From Chitinophagaceae bacterium (GTDB taxonomy: Bacteria; Bacteroidota; Bacteroidia; Chitinophagales; Chitinophagaceae), in the NCBI GenBank assembly GCA_016710935.1, contig JADJTY010000006.1, positions 124,001-188,000 on the forward strand: a stretch of 64,000 nucleotides of DNA. The letters run 5' to 3'. The translations under genes were made by a program, and so were the position numbers. This document shows positions 37,508 to 46,612 of this stretch, piece by piece (positions within the stretch are counted from its first letter, which is position 1; each line of letters starts with the position of its first letter). The notes under the pieces are model-generated. The model saw only the letters and a program-made list of their open reading frames with translations, ran no database searches and was not told where the DNA came from.

Positions 37508-38068
37508 ATGAAAACAAAAAACATATTTGCAGCAATTTTATTTGGTTCAGCTTTAAGCTTTACCGCAGTTTCTAACGCACAAAGCCGTTTATCGCCCTTT
37601 AAAAAAGGTAGTGTTACTTTCAGCGCCGGTGTTGGTATTGGTAATGAGTATAACAGCAACTATTACAATTCGGCCATTGGTACAAAAGCAGTTATTGAAG
37701 CAGGCATCTGGCAGGCTGGTCCGGGTACCATTTCCCTGGGTGCACAGGCTGGTGGCACTTTCTCCAATGGTGGCGGTGCGTTTAATAATTATAAGGCACA
37801 TACGCTTATAGTAGCCGGCCGCTCTGCCTGGCACCATGGCTGGAATGTAAAAGGTCTTGATACCTACGCCGGGCTTTCGGCAGGTGCAGGTTTTAATCAA
37901 TATTCGTACAACCAGAACGAAGACAGGTTTAAACAAAACGAAGTAATACCCGTATTTGGCGGCTTTGCAGGCGCTTCTTATTTTGTTACCCCGACATTTG
38001 GCTTTAATGTTGAAGCCGGCAGGGATATTACCCAGTTACAAGCGGGCATCATTTTAAAAATAAAATAA
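37508..38068 (+). CDS. Small outer-membrane beta-barrel protein
   Basis: A 186-residue protein: signal peptide (MKTKNIFAAILFGSALSFTAVSNA-Q), then about eight alternating strands rich in Gly and aromatics, ending with a strand that stops in IILKIK. This is the size of an eight-strand OmpA/OmpW-type barrel without a periplasmic domain. Role unknown. The next gene starts 38 bases downstream and has its own -7-like TATTTTTG at 38085-38092. Confidence 0.72.
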   Translation: MKTKNIFAAILFGSALSFTAVSNAQSRLSPFKKGSVTFSAGVGIGNEYNSNYYNSAIGTKAVIEAGIWQAGPGTISLGAQAGGTFSNGGGAFNNYKAHTLIVAGRSAWHHGWNVKGLDTYAGLSAGAGFNQYSYNQNEDRFKQNEVIPVFGGFAGASYFVTPTFGFNVEAGRDITQLQAGIILKIK

Positions 38069-38106
38069 GCTTAGGGTGTTTTGCTATTTTTGTTGCATAG
38101 AAATTT

Positions 38107-39213
38107 ATGGCAGCAAAAGCATATATAGCTACAACAATTTTTACGGGCGAACAATGGCTGCATGAACATGCGGCCATTGTTGTTGATGGCATTATAAAAG
38201 ATATGGTACCTGTTACTGCATTAGATCCGCTTATGGAGGCTGCATATTTTGATAATAGCATACTGGCTCCGGCATTTATAGATCTGCAGATCTATGGTGC
38301 TTATGAAAAATTATTTTCTGTTTATCCCGATATATATTCTTTACAATTATTAAACAAATACAGCAACAGCGGTGGCGCTGCCTTTTGTATGCCCACAGTT
38401 GCTACCAACCGGCCCGAAGTATTTTTTAAATGTATTGATGCTATAAGATTGTATTGGCAACAGGGCGGCGAAGGTATTTTAGGGTTACATGCAGAAGGCC
38501 CATGGATCAATAGATTGAAAAGAGGTGCTCATATAGAGTCATTGATACATAGTCCTTCCTTACAGGAAGTGGAAGCCTTCATTGATTATGGAAAAGATGT
38601 TTTAAAGATCATCACCCTTGCTCCCGAGGTTTGTAGTAAAGAAATAATTGAGCTCATCCATTCATCAGGCATTAAAATTTTTGCAGGCCATAGCAATGCA
38701 ACTTATGAGGAAAGTATACAAAGTTTCGATAACGGCCTTACCGCTGTAACTCATTTATACAATGCCATGAGCCCATTTCAGCACCGCAGCCCGGGCCTGG
38801 TGGGTGCAGCATTTGATCACCAGCAAATAAAAGCAAGCATTATTGCCGATGGTTACCATGTTGATTATGCAGGGATACGAATTGCAAAGAAGATCATGCA
38901 GCAGCGGCTTTTCGCCATTACCGATGCGGTTACAGCAACAACTGAAGGTTATTACCAGCATCAACCCGATGGCGATAAATTTACAGCCGGTAATATCCTC
39001 AGCGGATCAGCATTAACTATGTACAAAGCTCTGCAAAACCTCGTAAATCATGTTGGTATAGAAACCGGCGAAGCCCTTCGCATGTGCAGCCTGTACCCCG
39101 CACAGGTAATGCAGTTAGATGACCGGTTGGGCAGGATCGCACCCGGGAACCAGGCACAAATGGTATTGCTGCCTCAGTCATTGGATGATTCAGCGCTACA
39201 AATCATTTCTTGA
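38107..39213 (+). CDS. nagA: N-acetylglucosamine-6-phosphate deacetylase
   Basis: A 368-residue cytoplasmic amidohydrolase that removes acetate from GlcNAc-6-phosphate in amino-sugar recycling. Metal-binding parts are visible: LHAEGPW (catalytic Glu), AGHSNATYEE and THLYNAM (His ligands), and the catalytic Asp in AITDAV. The last strand (LGRIAPGNQAQMVLL) is the usual composite-domain end. No nagB or transporter is adjacent. Confidence 0.9.
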   Translation: MAAKAYIATTIFTGEQWLHEHAAIVVDGIIKDMVPVTALDPLMEAAYFDNSILAPAFIDLQIYGAYEKLFSVYPDIYSLQLLNKYSNSGGAAFCMPTVATNRPEVFFKCIDAIRLYWQQGGEGILGLHAEGPWINRLKRGAHIESLIHSPSLQEVEAFIDYGKDVLKIITLAPEVCSKEIIELIHSSGIKIFAGHSNATYEESIQSFDNGLTAVTHLYNAMSPFQHRSPGLVGAAFDHQQIKASIIADGYHVDYAGIRIAKKIMQQRLFAITDAVTATTEGYYQHQPDGDKFTAGNILSGSALTMYKALQNLVNHVGIETGEALRMCSLYPAQVMQLDDRLGRIAPGNQAQMVLLPQSLDDSALQIIS

Positions 39214-39262
39214 TCCACATACGGTATTAATCTCCCAGCTTTTTAACGTGCATAAATTGACC

Positions 39263-39293
39263 TTGCAATTACCTTTTTATTGAATTACATTTA
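39263..39293 (+). promoter_or_regulatory. Candidate promoter of the DoxX gene
   Basis: TTG at 39263-39265 is followed after 20 bases by TACATTTA at 39286-39293, one mismatch from TAnnTTTG. The predicted leader to the ATG at 39329 would be about 30 bases. Motif evidence only. Confidence 0.3.
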
Positions 39294-39328
39294 TACCAGT
39301 TCTTTCTTCACGCATTAAATTATACGTT

Positions 39329-39823
39329 ATGAACCTCCTCGAAAAATTTGAGTATTGGGGTGACAGGCATCACCCGAAATGGCTGGATATTATTCGTATA
39401 GCGCTGGGTATCTTTCTTTGTTATAAAGGAGTAGATTTTCTCCGCAACAGCAGCAACCTCATCAGCCTGATGAAAAACACTTCTCCCTTCAGCGAATTTA
39501 TGGTGGTGCTTTTAGCTCATGGAATTGCCTTTGTACATATCCTCGGCGGCTTCTTTTTAGCACTTGGCTTATTTACCCGTGCAGCCTGTTTAATACAGAT
39601 ACCTGTTTTAATCGGAGCTATTATTTTTGTAAACATCAACGCAACCAAAGATGCATTCAGCCCCTATTCAGAGTTGTTTCTTTCAATCATCATTCTTTTG
39701 CTGCTTATTTATTTTTTGATCATCGGCAACGGCCCGCTTTCGGTAAAAGTGCCGCCCGAAGAGCATTTGAAAGAGCATGAGAATTATATTCATAAAGTAA
39801 AGGGAGAGCCGGAAGAAACTTAA
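39329..39823 (+). CDS. DoxX family membrane protein
   Basis: A 164-residue inner-membrane protein with four hydrophobic helices (about 25-40, 62-80, 88-105, 118-135). The first helix region DIIRIALGIFLCYKGVDFL and the second ALFLAHG-x-H...GGFFLALGLFTR-type loop match the DoxX/DoxD-like family, linked in some bacteria to thiosulfate or quinone redox. A polar tail of 25 residues follows. No partner gene is adjacent. Confidence 0.82.
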   Translation: MNLLEKFEYWGDRHHPKWLDIIRIALGIFLCYKGVDFLRNSSNLISLMKNTSPFSEFMVVLLAHGIAFVHILGGFFLALGLFTRAACLIQIPVLIGAIIFVNINATKDAFSPYSELFLSIIILLLLIYFLIIGNGPLSVKVPPEEHLKEHENYIHKVKGEPEET

Positions 39824-39957
39824 AATAATCTTTTACGCACTCATCAATTGGCAGCATTTAAATAAACAACAACACAATATACCGGCACAATTACCTGTTG
39901 CAGACATACACTTAAGCCAGTTATGCGGAAGAAGGAGATAGCCGTCACTGCATCCTG

Positions 39958-40257
39958 CTATTCAGTATCGGCAATACTGTAACCGTTATTTTCCTCATCT
40001 TCAGCACCGGTTTCTTCTGCTTCATCATCCAGCTCAGCACCGGGTATATCCAGGTCTTCACCGGTCAGATCAAAACTTGCTTCATTGATCAGTTCACCGT
40101 CATCATCGGTCATGTCGAGTGCTGATCTTTTTAAATTGTTGTTATCAACAGAGATCATATTTTCCAGGCTATCGTCCAGTAAAGACCTTTCTTCAGGGCT
40201 TATGTCTGCATCGATATCTTCACCATCAACCGGAGGGATTTTTTTATCTGTATCCAT
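39958..40257 (-). CDS. Small acidic, probably disordered protein
   Basis: 99 residues from the start at 40257 (MDTDKKIPPVDGEDIDADIS); the ORF could begin at 40329, adding 24 residues that look non-native. About 35% of the residues are Asp or Glu, with scarcely any aromatic residues and no cysteine, so it is likely disordered. Two DLTGEDLDIPGAELDDEAEE-type blocks stand near the end. No family recognised; it is divergent from the ferredoxin oxidoreductase operon. Confidence 0.6.
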   Translation of the reverse strand: MDTDKKIPPVDGEDIDADISPEERSLLDDSLENMISVDNNNLKRSALDMTDDDGELINEASFDLTGEDLDIPGAELDDEAEETGAEDEENNGYSIADTE

Positions 40258-40410
40258 ACGTGTTATTTTATTTGATAAAGTTAACAATCCTGTACCATTT
40301 AAGTAAGCACTTAAACTGATAATAATCATATCAAAGTATGACAGGCTATCTGTTATTCCCGTTTAGTTATTTCGAAATTTGTTACTGTTCAGAATTTTAA
40401 AAGAACCAAA

Positions 40411-40740
40411 ATGGAAGACAACAGCAAAAAAAACGCTCCTGCCAGGGAAAGAAAAGTGAAAGGAAAGGTGGAGATAGATATTCAAAAATGCAAAGGCTGT
40501 GAACTATGCACCGCAGCCTGTAAAGAACAGGCGCTTACATTATCTGAAACTATTAATATCAAAGGCTACCGTTACATCATTGCCAATAACGATGCCTGCA
40601 CCGGTTGTGTAAACTGTGCACTTGTTTGTCCGGATGCGGTGATAACGGTTTACCGCACCCATCCTGTGAAAAAACCGGTTGACATTACTCCTGAAAATAT
40701 CCGGGAACAGTTACAATCAATCGTCAGTCCTTCTAAATAA
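40411..40740 (+). CDS. korD: 4Fe-4S ferredoxin subunit of 2-oxoacid:ferredoxin oxidoreductase
   Basis: A 109-residue protein with two [4Fe-4S] motifs: CKGCELCTAAC and CTGCVNCALVCP. A basic, Lys-rich N-terminal stretch of 25 residues precedes them. It passes electrons from the TPP-bearing core of the complex to external ferredoxin. First of a tight operon with the alpha, beta and gamma subunits; six bases separate it from the next start. The Kor rather than Vor name is by analogy. Confidence 0.88.
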   Translation: MEDNSKKNAPARERKVKGKVEIDIQKCKGCELCTAACKEQALTLSETINIKGYRYIIANNDACTGCVNCALVCPDAVITVYRTHPVKKPVDITPENIREQLQSIVSPSK

Positions 40741-40746
40741 ATTGAT

Positions 40747-41817
40747 ATGGCAGATTATAAACTCATGAAAGGGAATGAAGCAATGGCCGAAGCGGCTATC
40801 CAGGCAGGTTGCGATGCTTATTTTGGTTACCCCATAACCCCTCAATCAGAAGTGCTGGAATACCTGGCCAGGGAAATGCCTAAATACAACCGGATAGTAA
40901 TGCAGGCCGAAAGTGAAGTGGCTTCCATTAATATGGTGTATGGGGCAGCCGGTGCCGGTTTTCGTGCCATGACGAGTTCCTCTTCGCCCGGCATCAGTTT
41001 GATGCAGGAAGGAATTTCTTATATGGCAGGGGCAGAACTCCCCTGCTTACTTGTAAATGTAAACCGGGCAGGCCCTGGTTTAGGAACCATTCAGCCAGGG
41101 CAGGGCGATTATTTTCAATCGGTAAAAGGAGGAGGTCACGGCGATTATAAACTGATCGTATTGGCACCGGCATCTGTACAGGAAATGGCCGATTTTGTTT
41201 TCCTTGGTTTTGACCTGGCAGATAAATACCGCAACCCGGTGTTGATATTATCTGATGGAGCTATCGGGCAAATGATGGAGAAAGTTCAGTTTCATCCATA
41301 TACCAGACCACAGGTGGATAAATCATCCTGGGCTACTACCGGTAAACCAAAAACAAGAGAAAGAAATTATATAACCTCTCTTTTTATACAGCCCGAAAGA
41401 ATGGAGGAACACAATCTGAAACTGGAAGAAAAATTTAAACGCATCAGGGAAAACGAAGTACGTTCTGAAGAATATAATACAGCAGATGCAGATTATCTTT
41501 TTGTAGCCTATGGGTTAAGTGCCAGGATATGCCAGAAAGCAATGGATATTGTACGGGAAAAAGGAATTAAGATCGGTTTATTTCGCCCCATCACTTTATT
41601 TCCTTATCCATACAAACGGCTGGAAGAACTGGCCGCACAGGTAAAGATGATGCTGACTGTTGAACTGAACAGCGGGCAGATGGTGGAGGATGTAAGACTG
41701 GGCGTGAATGGAAAAGTGCCGGTGGAATTTTATGGCCGTATGGGAGGAATGATGCCCACTCCCGAAGATATTGTTCATCATTTAGAAACCTTAATACAGT
41801 ATCATCATGCCAACTGA
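40747..41817 (+). CDS. korA: 2-oxoacid:ferredoxin oxidoreductase alpha subunit (KorA/VorB type)
   Basis: A 356-residue subunit holding the pyrimidine-binding (PYR) domain: MKGNEAMAEAAIQAGCDAYFGYPITPQSE, the conserved Glu in QAESEVASINMVYGAAGAG and SSPGISLMQEG. The complex converts 2-oxoglutarate (or branched 2-oxoacids) plus CoA to the acyl-CoA, CO2 and reduced ferredoxin in the cytoplasm. Substrate preference between Kor and Vor cannot be read from sequence here. Its 3' end overlaps the beta subunit by 11 bases. Confidence 0.9.
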   Translation: MADYKLMKGNEAMAEAAIQAGCDAYFGYPITPQSEVLEYLAREMPKYNRIVMQAESEVASINMVYGAAGAGFRAMTSSSSPGISLMQEGISYMAGAELPCLLVNVNRAGPGLGTIQPGQGDYFQSVKGGGHGDYKLIVLAPASVQEMADFVFLGFDLADKYRNPVLILSDGAIGQMMEKVQFHPYTRPQVDKSSWATTGKPKTRERNYITSLFIQPERMEEHNLKLEEKFKRIRENEVRSEEYNTADADYLFVAYGLSARICQKAMDIVREKGIKIGLFRPITLFPYPYKRLEELAAQVKMMLTVELNSGQMVEDVRLGVNGKVPVEFYGRMGGMMPTPEDIVHHLETLIQYHHAN

Positions 41818-42637
41818 AGAACATGTATTACCCGAAACAGCGCTGGATGTTGTTACACCGGCCTGCCATGAAGAAGAATATGAAGTGGTGTATCATAAAC
41901 CAGCCACCATGGTAGATGTGCATATGCACTATTGTCCCGGCTGTGCCCACAGCCTGGTGCATAAACTCATCATGGAAGTGGTGGAAGATATGGACATACA
42001 GGAAAAAACGATCGGCATTGCGCCGGTAGGTTGTTCGGTCTTTGCTTACGATTATATGGACATTGATATGCAGGAAGCAGCGCATGGACGTGCCTGTGCC
42101 GTGGCAACCGGCATAAAAAGGCTGATGCCCGATAAATATGTTTTTACTTACCAGGGCGATGGTGACCTGGCTGCCATTGGAATTGCCGAAACCCTGCACG
42201 CTGTTAACCGTGGCGAAAATTTTCTGATTGTATTTATGAATAATGCAGTTTACGGAATGACCAGCGGACAAATGGCACCAACCACTTTGCCTGGCATGCA
42301 CACCACCACCAGCCCCGATGGAAGAGATGTAAGTTATTATGGCGCTCCCATAAAAGTGGCAGAGTTACTGGCCAATTTACCCGGTGCTGTATATGTTACC
42401 AGGCAGGCGGTTAACAGTGCCAATGGGGTACGCCGAACGAAAAAAGCCCTGATGAATGCATTTAAATACCAGCAGCAATATAAAGGCACTTGCCTGGTTG
42501 AGATCATTGGTAACTGTCCCAGCAACTGGAAGATGACTCCTGCAGAAGCTTCCAGATTTATTGATGAAGAAATGGTAAAAACATTTCCGCTGGGCGATAT
42601 CAAACTACCGCAGGCAGATAATTTAAAAACGGTATAA
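41807..42637 (+). CDS. korB: 2-oxoacid:ferredoxin oxidoreductase beta subunit (TPP-binding)
   Basis: A 276-residue subunit with Cys43/Cys46 in HYCPGCAH (cluster ligands), GDG at 117-119 and NN at 145-146 bounding the thiamine diphosphate motif (GDGDLAAIGIAETLHAVNRG...VFMNN), and CSVFAYDYMDID. The first 25 residues are an extra tail not needed for the fold. It starts 11 bases inside the alpha gene, indicating coupled translation. Confidence 0.92.
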   Translation: MPTEEHVLPETALDVVTPACHEEEYEVVYHKPATMVDVHMHYCPGCAHSLVHKLIMEVVEDMDIQEKTIGIAPVGCSVFAYDYMDIDMQEAAHGRACAVATGIKRLMPDKYVFTYQGDGDLAAIGIAETLHAVNRGENFLIVFMNNAVYGMTSGQMAPTTLPGMHTTTSPDGRDVSYYGAPIKVAELLANLPGAVYVTRQAVNSANGVRRTKKALMNAFKYQQQYKGTCLVEIIGNCPSNWKMTPAEASRFIDEEMVKTFPLGDIKLPQADNLKTV

Positions 42638-42649
42638 ACCCATCAGCAA

Positions 42650-43225
42650 ATGAGCAGCAATTATAAACAACTGGAAGAACTTATTGTAGCAGGCTTTGGC
42701 GGTCAGGGCGTTTTATCATTGGGTATGACACTGGCCTATGCCGGTATGGTAGAAGGAAAAGAAATTTCCTGGATGCCATCTTACGGCCCCGAAATGCGTG
42801 GAGGCACAGCCAACTGTATTACCATAATTGCAGATAATAAGATCAGCTCCCCTATTATTTCACTGTTTGATTCAGCCATTGTTTTGAATCAGCCATCCAT
42901 GGATAAATTTGCCCCCCGGATAAAACCCGGCGGTTTGCTGTTGTACGAATCCGGCAATATTTTTAAACCCAGTACCCGTACAGATATTGATATTATTGGC
43001 ATTCCGGCCAGTACCGAAGCCCTGCTGATGAAGAATGCAAAGATCATGAACATGATCATACTGGGTGCTTACCTGCAACTGAAACCGGTTGTAAAAATTG
43101 CATCCATACTGGAGGCATTAAAAAAAGTACTGCCCGAAAAATATCATGGCCTGCTTCCCATTAACCAACAGGCGCTTGAAAAAGGTGCAATGCTGGTGCA
43201 GCAGTTAAAAGAAGCGGTTTTGTGA
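42650..43225 (+). CDS. korC: 2-oxoacid:ferredoxin oxidoreductase gamma subunit
   Basis: A 191-residue subunit of the POR/KOR gamma family: FGGQGVLSLGMTLAYAG near the N-terminus and SYGPEMRGGTANCITIIAD are diagnostic, and the later PASTEALLMKNAKIMNMIILGAYL fits the domain. It completes the four-gene complex and ends the operon (next gene is convergent). Confidence 0.92.
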   Translation: MSSNYKQLEELIVAGFGGQGVLSLGMTLAYAGMVEGKEISWMPSYGPEMRGGTANCITIIADNKISSPIISLFDSAIVLNQPSMDKFAPRIKPGGLLLYESGNIFKPSTRTDIDIIGIPASTEALLMKNAKIMNMIILGAYLQLKPVVKIASILEALKKVLPEKYHGLLPINQQALEKGAMLVQQLKEAVL

Positions 43226-43345
43226 TACTCACTTACGCACTGGTGCAATGTATTCCCGATTATAATTTCTCTCTGTCATGGTTTGTGTCCGCACAAACCC
43301 TTTTGATTGTTTTTTAATTTTTAAGTGAAAGTATTTTAAACCCGC

Positions 43346-43675
43346 CTATTCAAATACATAATAAAGTCCCAGTACAACAATACAAACCGCAGCAATAGTT
43401 AAACCATAAAAAATAAAATCGAACATATGAGGCAGTGCATGTGTAATGGTTAATACACAACTCAAAAAACCAAGGAATGCGCCTGCAGCCATGCAAACAA
43501 ATCCGGTTGTCCTCCGCTGTGCATACCGTATCCGTTTTATCTCCTTCTGGTATTCACCAATATATACAGGGTCAATGCCTTTTCTGTGCAGTTCTTCCTC
43601 CACAGCGGCTGGTGTTAATTTTAATGAAAGTATCTGCCTGCAGATATTTTCATCGATCACAAAAGTTTCTGACAT
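43346..43675 (-). CDS. Small membrane protein with two hydrophobic helices
   Basis: A 109-residue protein: a soluble, helical front (residues 1-50, LTPAAVEEELHRKGIDPVYIGEYQKEIKRIRY) followed by two membrane segments (about 53-74 and 85-106). A basic RRTT motif before the first helix suggests the front is cytoplasmic. No recognised family. Confidence 0.65.
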   Translation of the reverse strand: MSETFVIDENICRQILSLKLTPAAVEEELHRKGIDPVYIGEYQKEIKRIRYAQRRTTGFVCMAAGAFLGFLSCVLTITHALPHMFDFIFYGLTIAAVCIVVLGLYYVFE

Positions 43676-43825
43676 ATCCGTCTGATTTTATAATTTCCTT
43701 TGCCCGGATGCAGGTAAACACAGGTAATGTATACATATTATTCCGGAATATCAAATCAGCTTAACAGATTTTACAGCACCTCCTTTACCGTGGCAATGAC
43801 CCAATTATTCATCATGTTCGTGCAA

Positions 43826-44272
43826 TCATTTCAATAAATAACTGGTGCCTTGTATGGTACGTACTTCTTTATCGGGCCCTATCACTTTTACCCTGTCAAA
43901 AACAACCATAGTACCCGGTGCACATCGGGCCATCAGGCTACGAATAGATTTTAAACTGTTACTGGTGATATAGCCTGTTTCAACATTTCTAAAATTGGTA
44001 CCCGAAAAATATATTGTGGCACTTACAACATGATACTGTATATCAAATTCAAAGTCTTTTAATTCTGCACGGCACACATCCTGGCTACGGAATATTACCG
44101 CCGGCATTTGTTCCTGCTCATTGCCTTTGCCGGGTTGGGTACCTGTACTTTCGCTGGTACCGCCAATGGATAAATATTCAGGCTCTGTAAAGCTGCTTAT
44201 TTCATTACCCAGCTGGCTGTTTACAGGTAAAATACCCATACTTAACATAGAGAAAAGGAGTACGTGTTTCAT
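43826..44272 (-). CDS. Secreted protein resembling the C-terminal domain of GldM
   Basis: 148 residues from the start at 44272 (MKHVLLFSMLSMGILPVNS-Q), giving a signal peptide; 44317 is a poorer start. The mature part FDIQYHVVSATIYFSGTNF ... ITSNSLKSIRSLMARCAPGTMVVFDRVKVIGPDKEVRTIQG shares the layout of the last domain of GldM (a T9SS motor component): a soluble beta domain ending in a GPDxxxR segment. GldM itself is about 500 residues with a membrane helix, so this is a stand-alone domain. No gldKLN genes are nearby. Confidence 0.65.
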   Translation of the reverse strand: MKHVLLFSMLSMGILPVNSQLGNEISSFTEPEYLSIGGTSESTGTQPGKGNEQEQMPAVIFRSQDVCRAELKDFEFDIQYHVVSATIYFSGTNFRNVETGYITSNSLKSIRSLMARCAPGTMVVFDRVKVIGPDKEVRTIQGTSYLLK

Positions 44273-44410
44273 TGTATAAAGTTTTAGGGAGGTGAATGAT
44301 GATTTAAAACTACACATTCAAAAGTGAAAATAATGTTAGAATTAAACTATAAACTGCCGGTACTTTGCAGGAGTAAAAGTTGTAAATTTATCCGCACTTA
44401 AAAGCCTTGC

Positions 44411-45748
44411 ATGAAAATCTTTGTACGCTTTCTTACTGTAATCTTACTTTCATTTACGATAGCATCCTGTCAAAAGGAATTAAATTTTGATACTGTACCC
44501 ACCAGTAACGGGCAGGCTGTTGGCAGCTTAAAATCTGTATCGGGCAATTGTTTACCCAGCCTGGTATTGGGTAACTATGTTAAAGATTCTGTTTTAAAAA
44601 CATCAGAAGTCATAGAAGTTGCTGCAGACATTACTGCCATTGGTACGTACCAGATAAAAAGCGATACCATTGCCGGTTTTTATTTTACTGGAAGCGGTTC
44701 AGTAACCACAACGGGATTAAATAATATAAGACTAGCTGCAATAGGTACACCATCTTCGGCCGGCACTAAAATATTTACCATTTCATTTGGTACCAGTTCA
44801 TGTAAAATTATTGTTTCAGTAAACGCTGGTTTACCCCCAACAACAGCATATACTTTTAACTGTTCAGGAACCACATTTGGCCCAGGCATTTATACAGCGG
44901 GCAACACCGTTGGTACAACGCATACGGTAACACTAAATGTAAATGTTACGACGCCGGGCCCTTACACCATCAGTACTGCAATAATAAACGGCATATCATT
45001 TTCGGGCACCGGAACATTTACAGCAGCTGGCAATACACAGGTTACTTTAACTGCAAGTGGCACTCCTGCAGCTGCAAGTCCGCCGGTATACAATTATACA
45101 GTAACCAATGGTACATCAAGTTGTACATTTTCTTTATCCGTAACTGCTCCACCCCCTGCGCCAAATTTAGATTATGTACCACAAACAGACTTCAGTAACT
45201 GGAGCACTAAATTGGTTGGTGGTACACCGGCTGATACCACCTTTATTCAGGTAAGTGCCAATTCAAAAACATTTGGCGCCAACAGCTATAAGATTTTTGA
45301 GGTAAAAGATATGGGTGTTCCAACCGATTCTGTTTACAACCGTAAGAACGGTGGCTTATACTTTCAATACATTGATGGCGACCTGGGTGTTTTGCAAAAT
45401 CCCATTAATCAGGAATACCTGCTGCTCGACAGTAACCGTGCGGTTAACTACACCTGGACAAAAAATTTTGGTCCCAATGTAGCCATGGGATTTCCGCTTT
45501 CAAATATAAGTGTAGATGCAGAAATTATTGGTAAAGGTGAAACGCAAACGGTAGCATCCATTGTGTATGCAAATGTTATCAGGGTAAAATATAAGTACAC
45601 TGCTACCGTGTTTCTAGTTGGTGATGTACCTGTAGCCGAAGAAGAAAGGTGGTATGCACGGGGTATTGGCGTAATTCGTTCCAGTATAATGAACCTCGTT
45701 GCACCTGCCACAATTGTAAACGAAACAACCAGGGCACAGATATTTTAA
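44411..45748 (+). CDS. Lipoprotein with beta-repeat front part
   Basis: A 445-residue lipoprotein (signal ending TIASC, Cys20). Residues about 30-260 hold three Thr/Gly-rich repeats with a GTYQI...I.GF.F.GSGS.T..G.N...L.A.GTP pattern, similar to Ig-like or PKD-associated repeats. A compact second half (260-445) has no known motif (NGGLYFQYIDGDLG, EERWYARGIGVIRS). Likely outer-membrane anchored. It ends at a hairpin terminator at 45760-45790. Confidence 0.72.
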   Translation: MKIFVRFLTVILLSFTIASCQKELNFDTVPTSNGQAVGSLKSVSGNCLPSLVLGNYVKDSVLKTSEVIEVAADITAIGTYQIKSDTIAGFYFTGSGSVTTTGLNNIRLAAIGTPSSAGTKIFTISFGTSSCKIIVSVNAGLPPTTAYTFNCSGTTFGPGIYTAGNTVGTTHTVTLNVNVTTPGPYTISTAIINGISFSGTGTFTAAGNTQVTLTASGTPAAASPPVYNYTVTNGTSSCTFSLSVTAPPPAPNLDYVPQTDFSNWSTKLVGGTPADTTFIQVSANSKTFGANSYKIFEVKDMGVPTDSVYNRKNGGLYFQYIDGDLGVLQNPINQEYLLLDSNRAVNYTWTKNFGPNVAMGFPLSNISVDAEIIGKGETQTVASIVYANVIRVKYKYTATVFLVGDVPVAEEERWYARGIGVIRSSIMNLVAPATIVNETTRAQIF

Positions 45749-45759
45749 CTGAGTTTACC

Positions 45760-45790
45760 GGTTATAAAAAAGTATAACCAATTCGTTTTT
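45760..45790 (+). terminator. Terminator after the 44411-45748 lipoprotein
   Basis: GGTTATA at 45760-45766 pairs with TATAACC at 45773-45779 around an AAAAAG loop, followed by a T-rich run (TCGTTTTTATTTT). Stem is only 7 bp, so moderate strength. Confidence 0.5.
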
Positions 45791-45812
45791 ATTTTATAAA
45801 TGCTGCACCAAA

Positions 45813-45974
45813 TTAGCTTGTTGGCTTATAACTGTCTTTATTTACAAACTGCACTTCAATATTTACGAGGTCCTTCACTTGTCTGTTTAAATGGTATGTC
45901 ATTGCATCAATGGGATGATACGCCCGGTTATTCAATTTCATTGCTTTGCTGCTGAAAAAATTGATAAGAATCAT
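45813..45974 (-). CDS. Possible small protein, 53 residues
   Basis: A short uninterrupted frame (ATG at 45974, TAA at 45813) inside a 313-bp gap. It reads MILINFFSSKAMKLNNRAYH then PIDAMTYHLNRQVKDLVNIE and VQFVNKDSYKPTS, with a natural amino-acid mix and amphipathic spacing. A start at the second Met (residue 12, MKLNNR) would give 42 residues. There is no relative I recognise. Upstream (45985-46008) is an imperfect hairpin, ATCACACAT...ATGTGAT. Coding status is inferred from composition only. Confidence 0.45.
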   Translation of the reverse strand: MILINFFSSKAMKLNNRAYHPIDAMTYHLNRQVKDLVNIEVQFVNKDSYKPTS

Positions 45975-46062
45975 ATTTATTTCTATCACACATCATTGTA
46001 TGTGATTGTTTAAGAAAATACCTTGTATAAGAACAAACAGTAACCTTAATAAATAATAAATC

Positions 46063-46527
46063 ATGAAAAAGATAATCATCATTTTCCTGACCTTATTTGC
46101 ATTTCAGGGATTTGCACAGGAAGTAAGCAGCCAATATGATAAAATTGGTAAATTCAACAAAGGTCTTGCCATTGTATGGAAAAACGGGCATTGCGGTATA
46201 CTATCACAGGATGGAAGGGAAATTGTAAAACCTACCTACGACAAAATCAGTTCCTTTGGTAATGATGCGCTTGCATACACAACCAGGGATGGTAAAATGG
46301 GTCTGCTGAATATGGAGGGCAGAATTATTGCTCCCAATATTTATGAATCTATCAGCGGATTTAAAGGATCTTTTGCCATCACCCGTAAAAATGGGCTTGC
46401 AGGTATGATCAATAAACAGGGCAAAGTACTGATTGAAAATAAGTATGAAAAGATCACCATCGGCAAGAATAACGCCATCAGGGCCGTTAAAGACGGACAG
46501 GAAATGATGCTGGATGTAAAAAATTAA
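46063..46527 (+). CDS. Secreted WG-repeat protein
   Basis: A 154-residue protein: signal peptide (MKKIIIIFLTLFAFQGFA-Q) and then four WG/KWG-like repeats of about 30 residues (YDKIGKFNKGLAIVWKNGHCGILSQDGREIV, YDKISSFGNDALAYTTRDGKMGLLNMEGRII and so on). Shorter than typical WG proteins. Periplasmic or surface; the role of the repeat is not established. Confidence 0.85.
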   Translation: MKKIIIIFLTLFAFQGFAQEVSSQYDKIGKFNKGLAIVWKNGHCGILSQDGREIVKPTYDKISSFGNDALAYTTRDGKMGLLNMEGRIIAPNIYESISGFKGSFAITRKNGLAGMINKQGKVLIENKYEKITIGKNNAIRAVKDGQEMMLDVKN

Positions 46528-46612
46528 AACAGCTAACAAAGGACGGTTTTGCCGGTTAAGGCAGGCCATCGGCGGAGCAGGGAAAACTACCGTAAATGTG
46601 TAACTTACAGGT

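Noticed and set aside
43739..43750. 12-bp palindrome TATTCCGGAATA upstream of a small membrane gene
   Set aside because: Short enough to arise by chance and without a second copy or regulator nearby.
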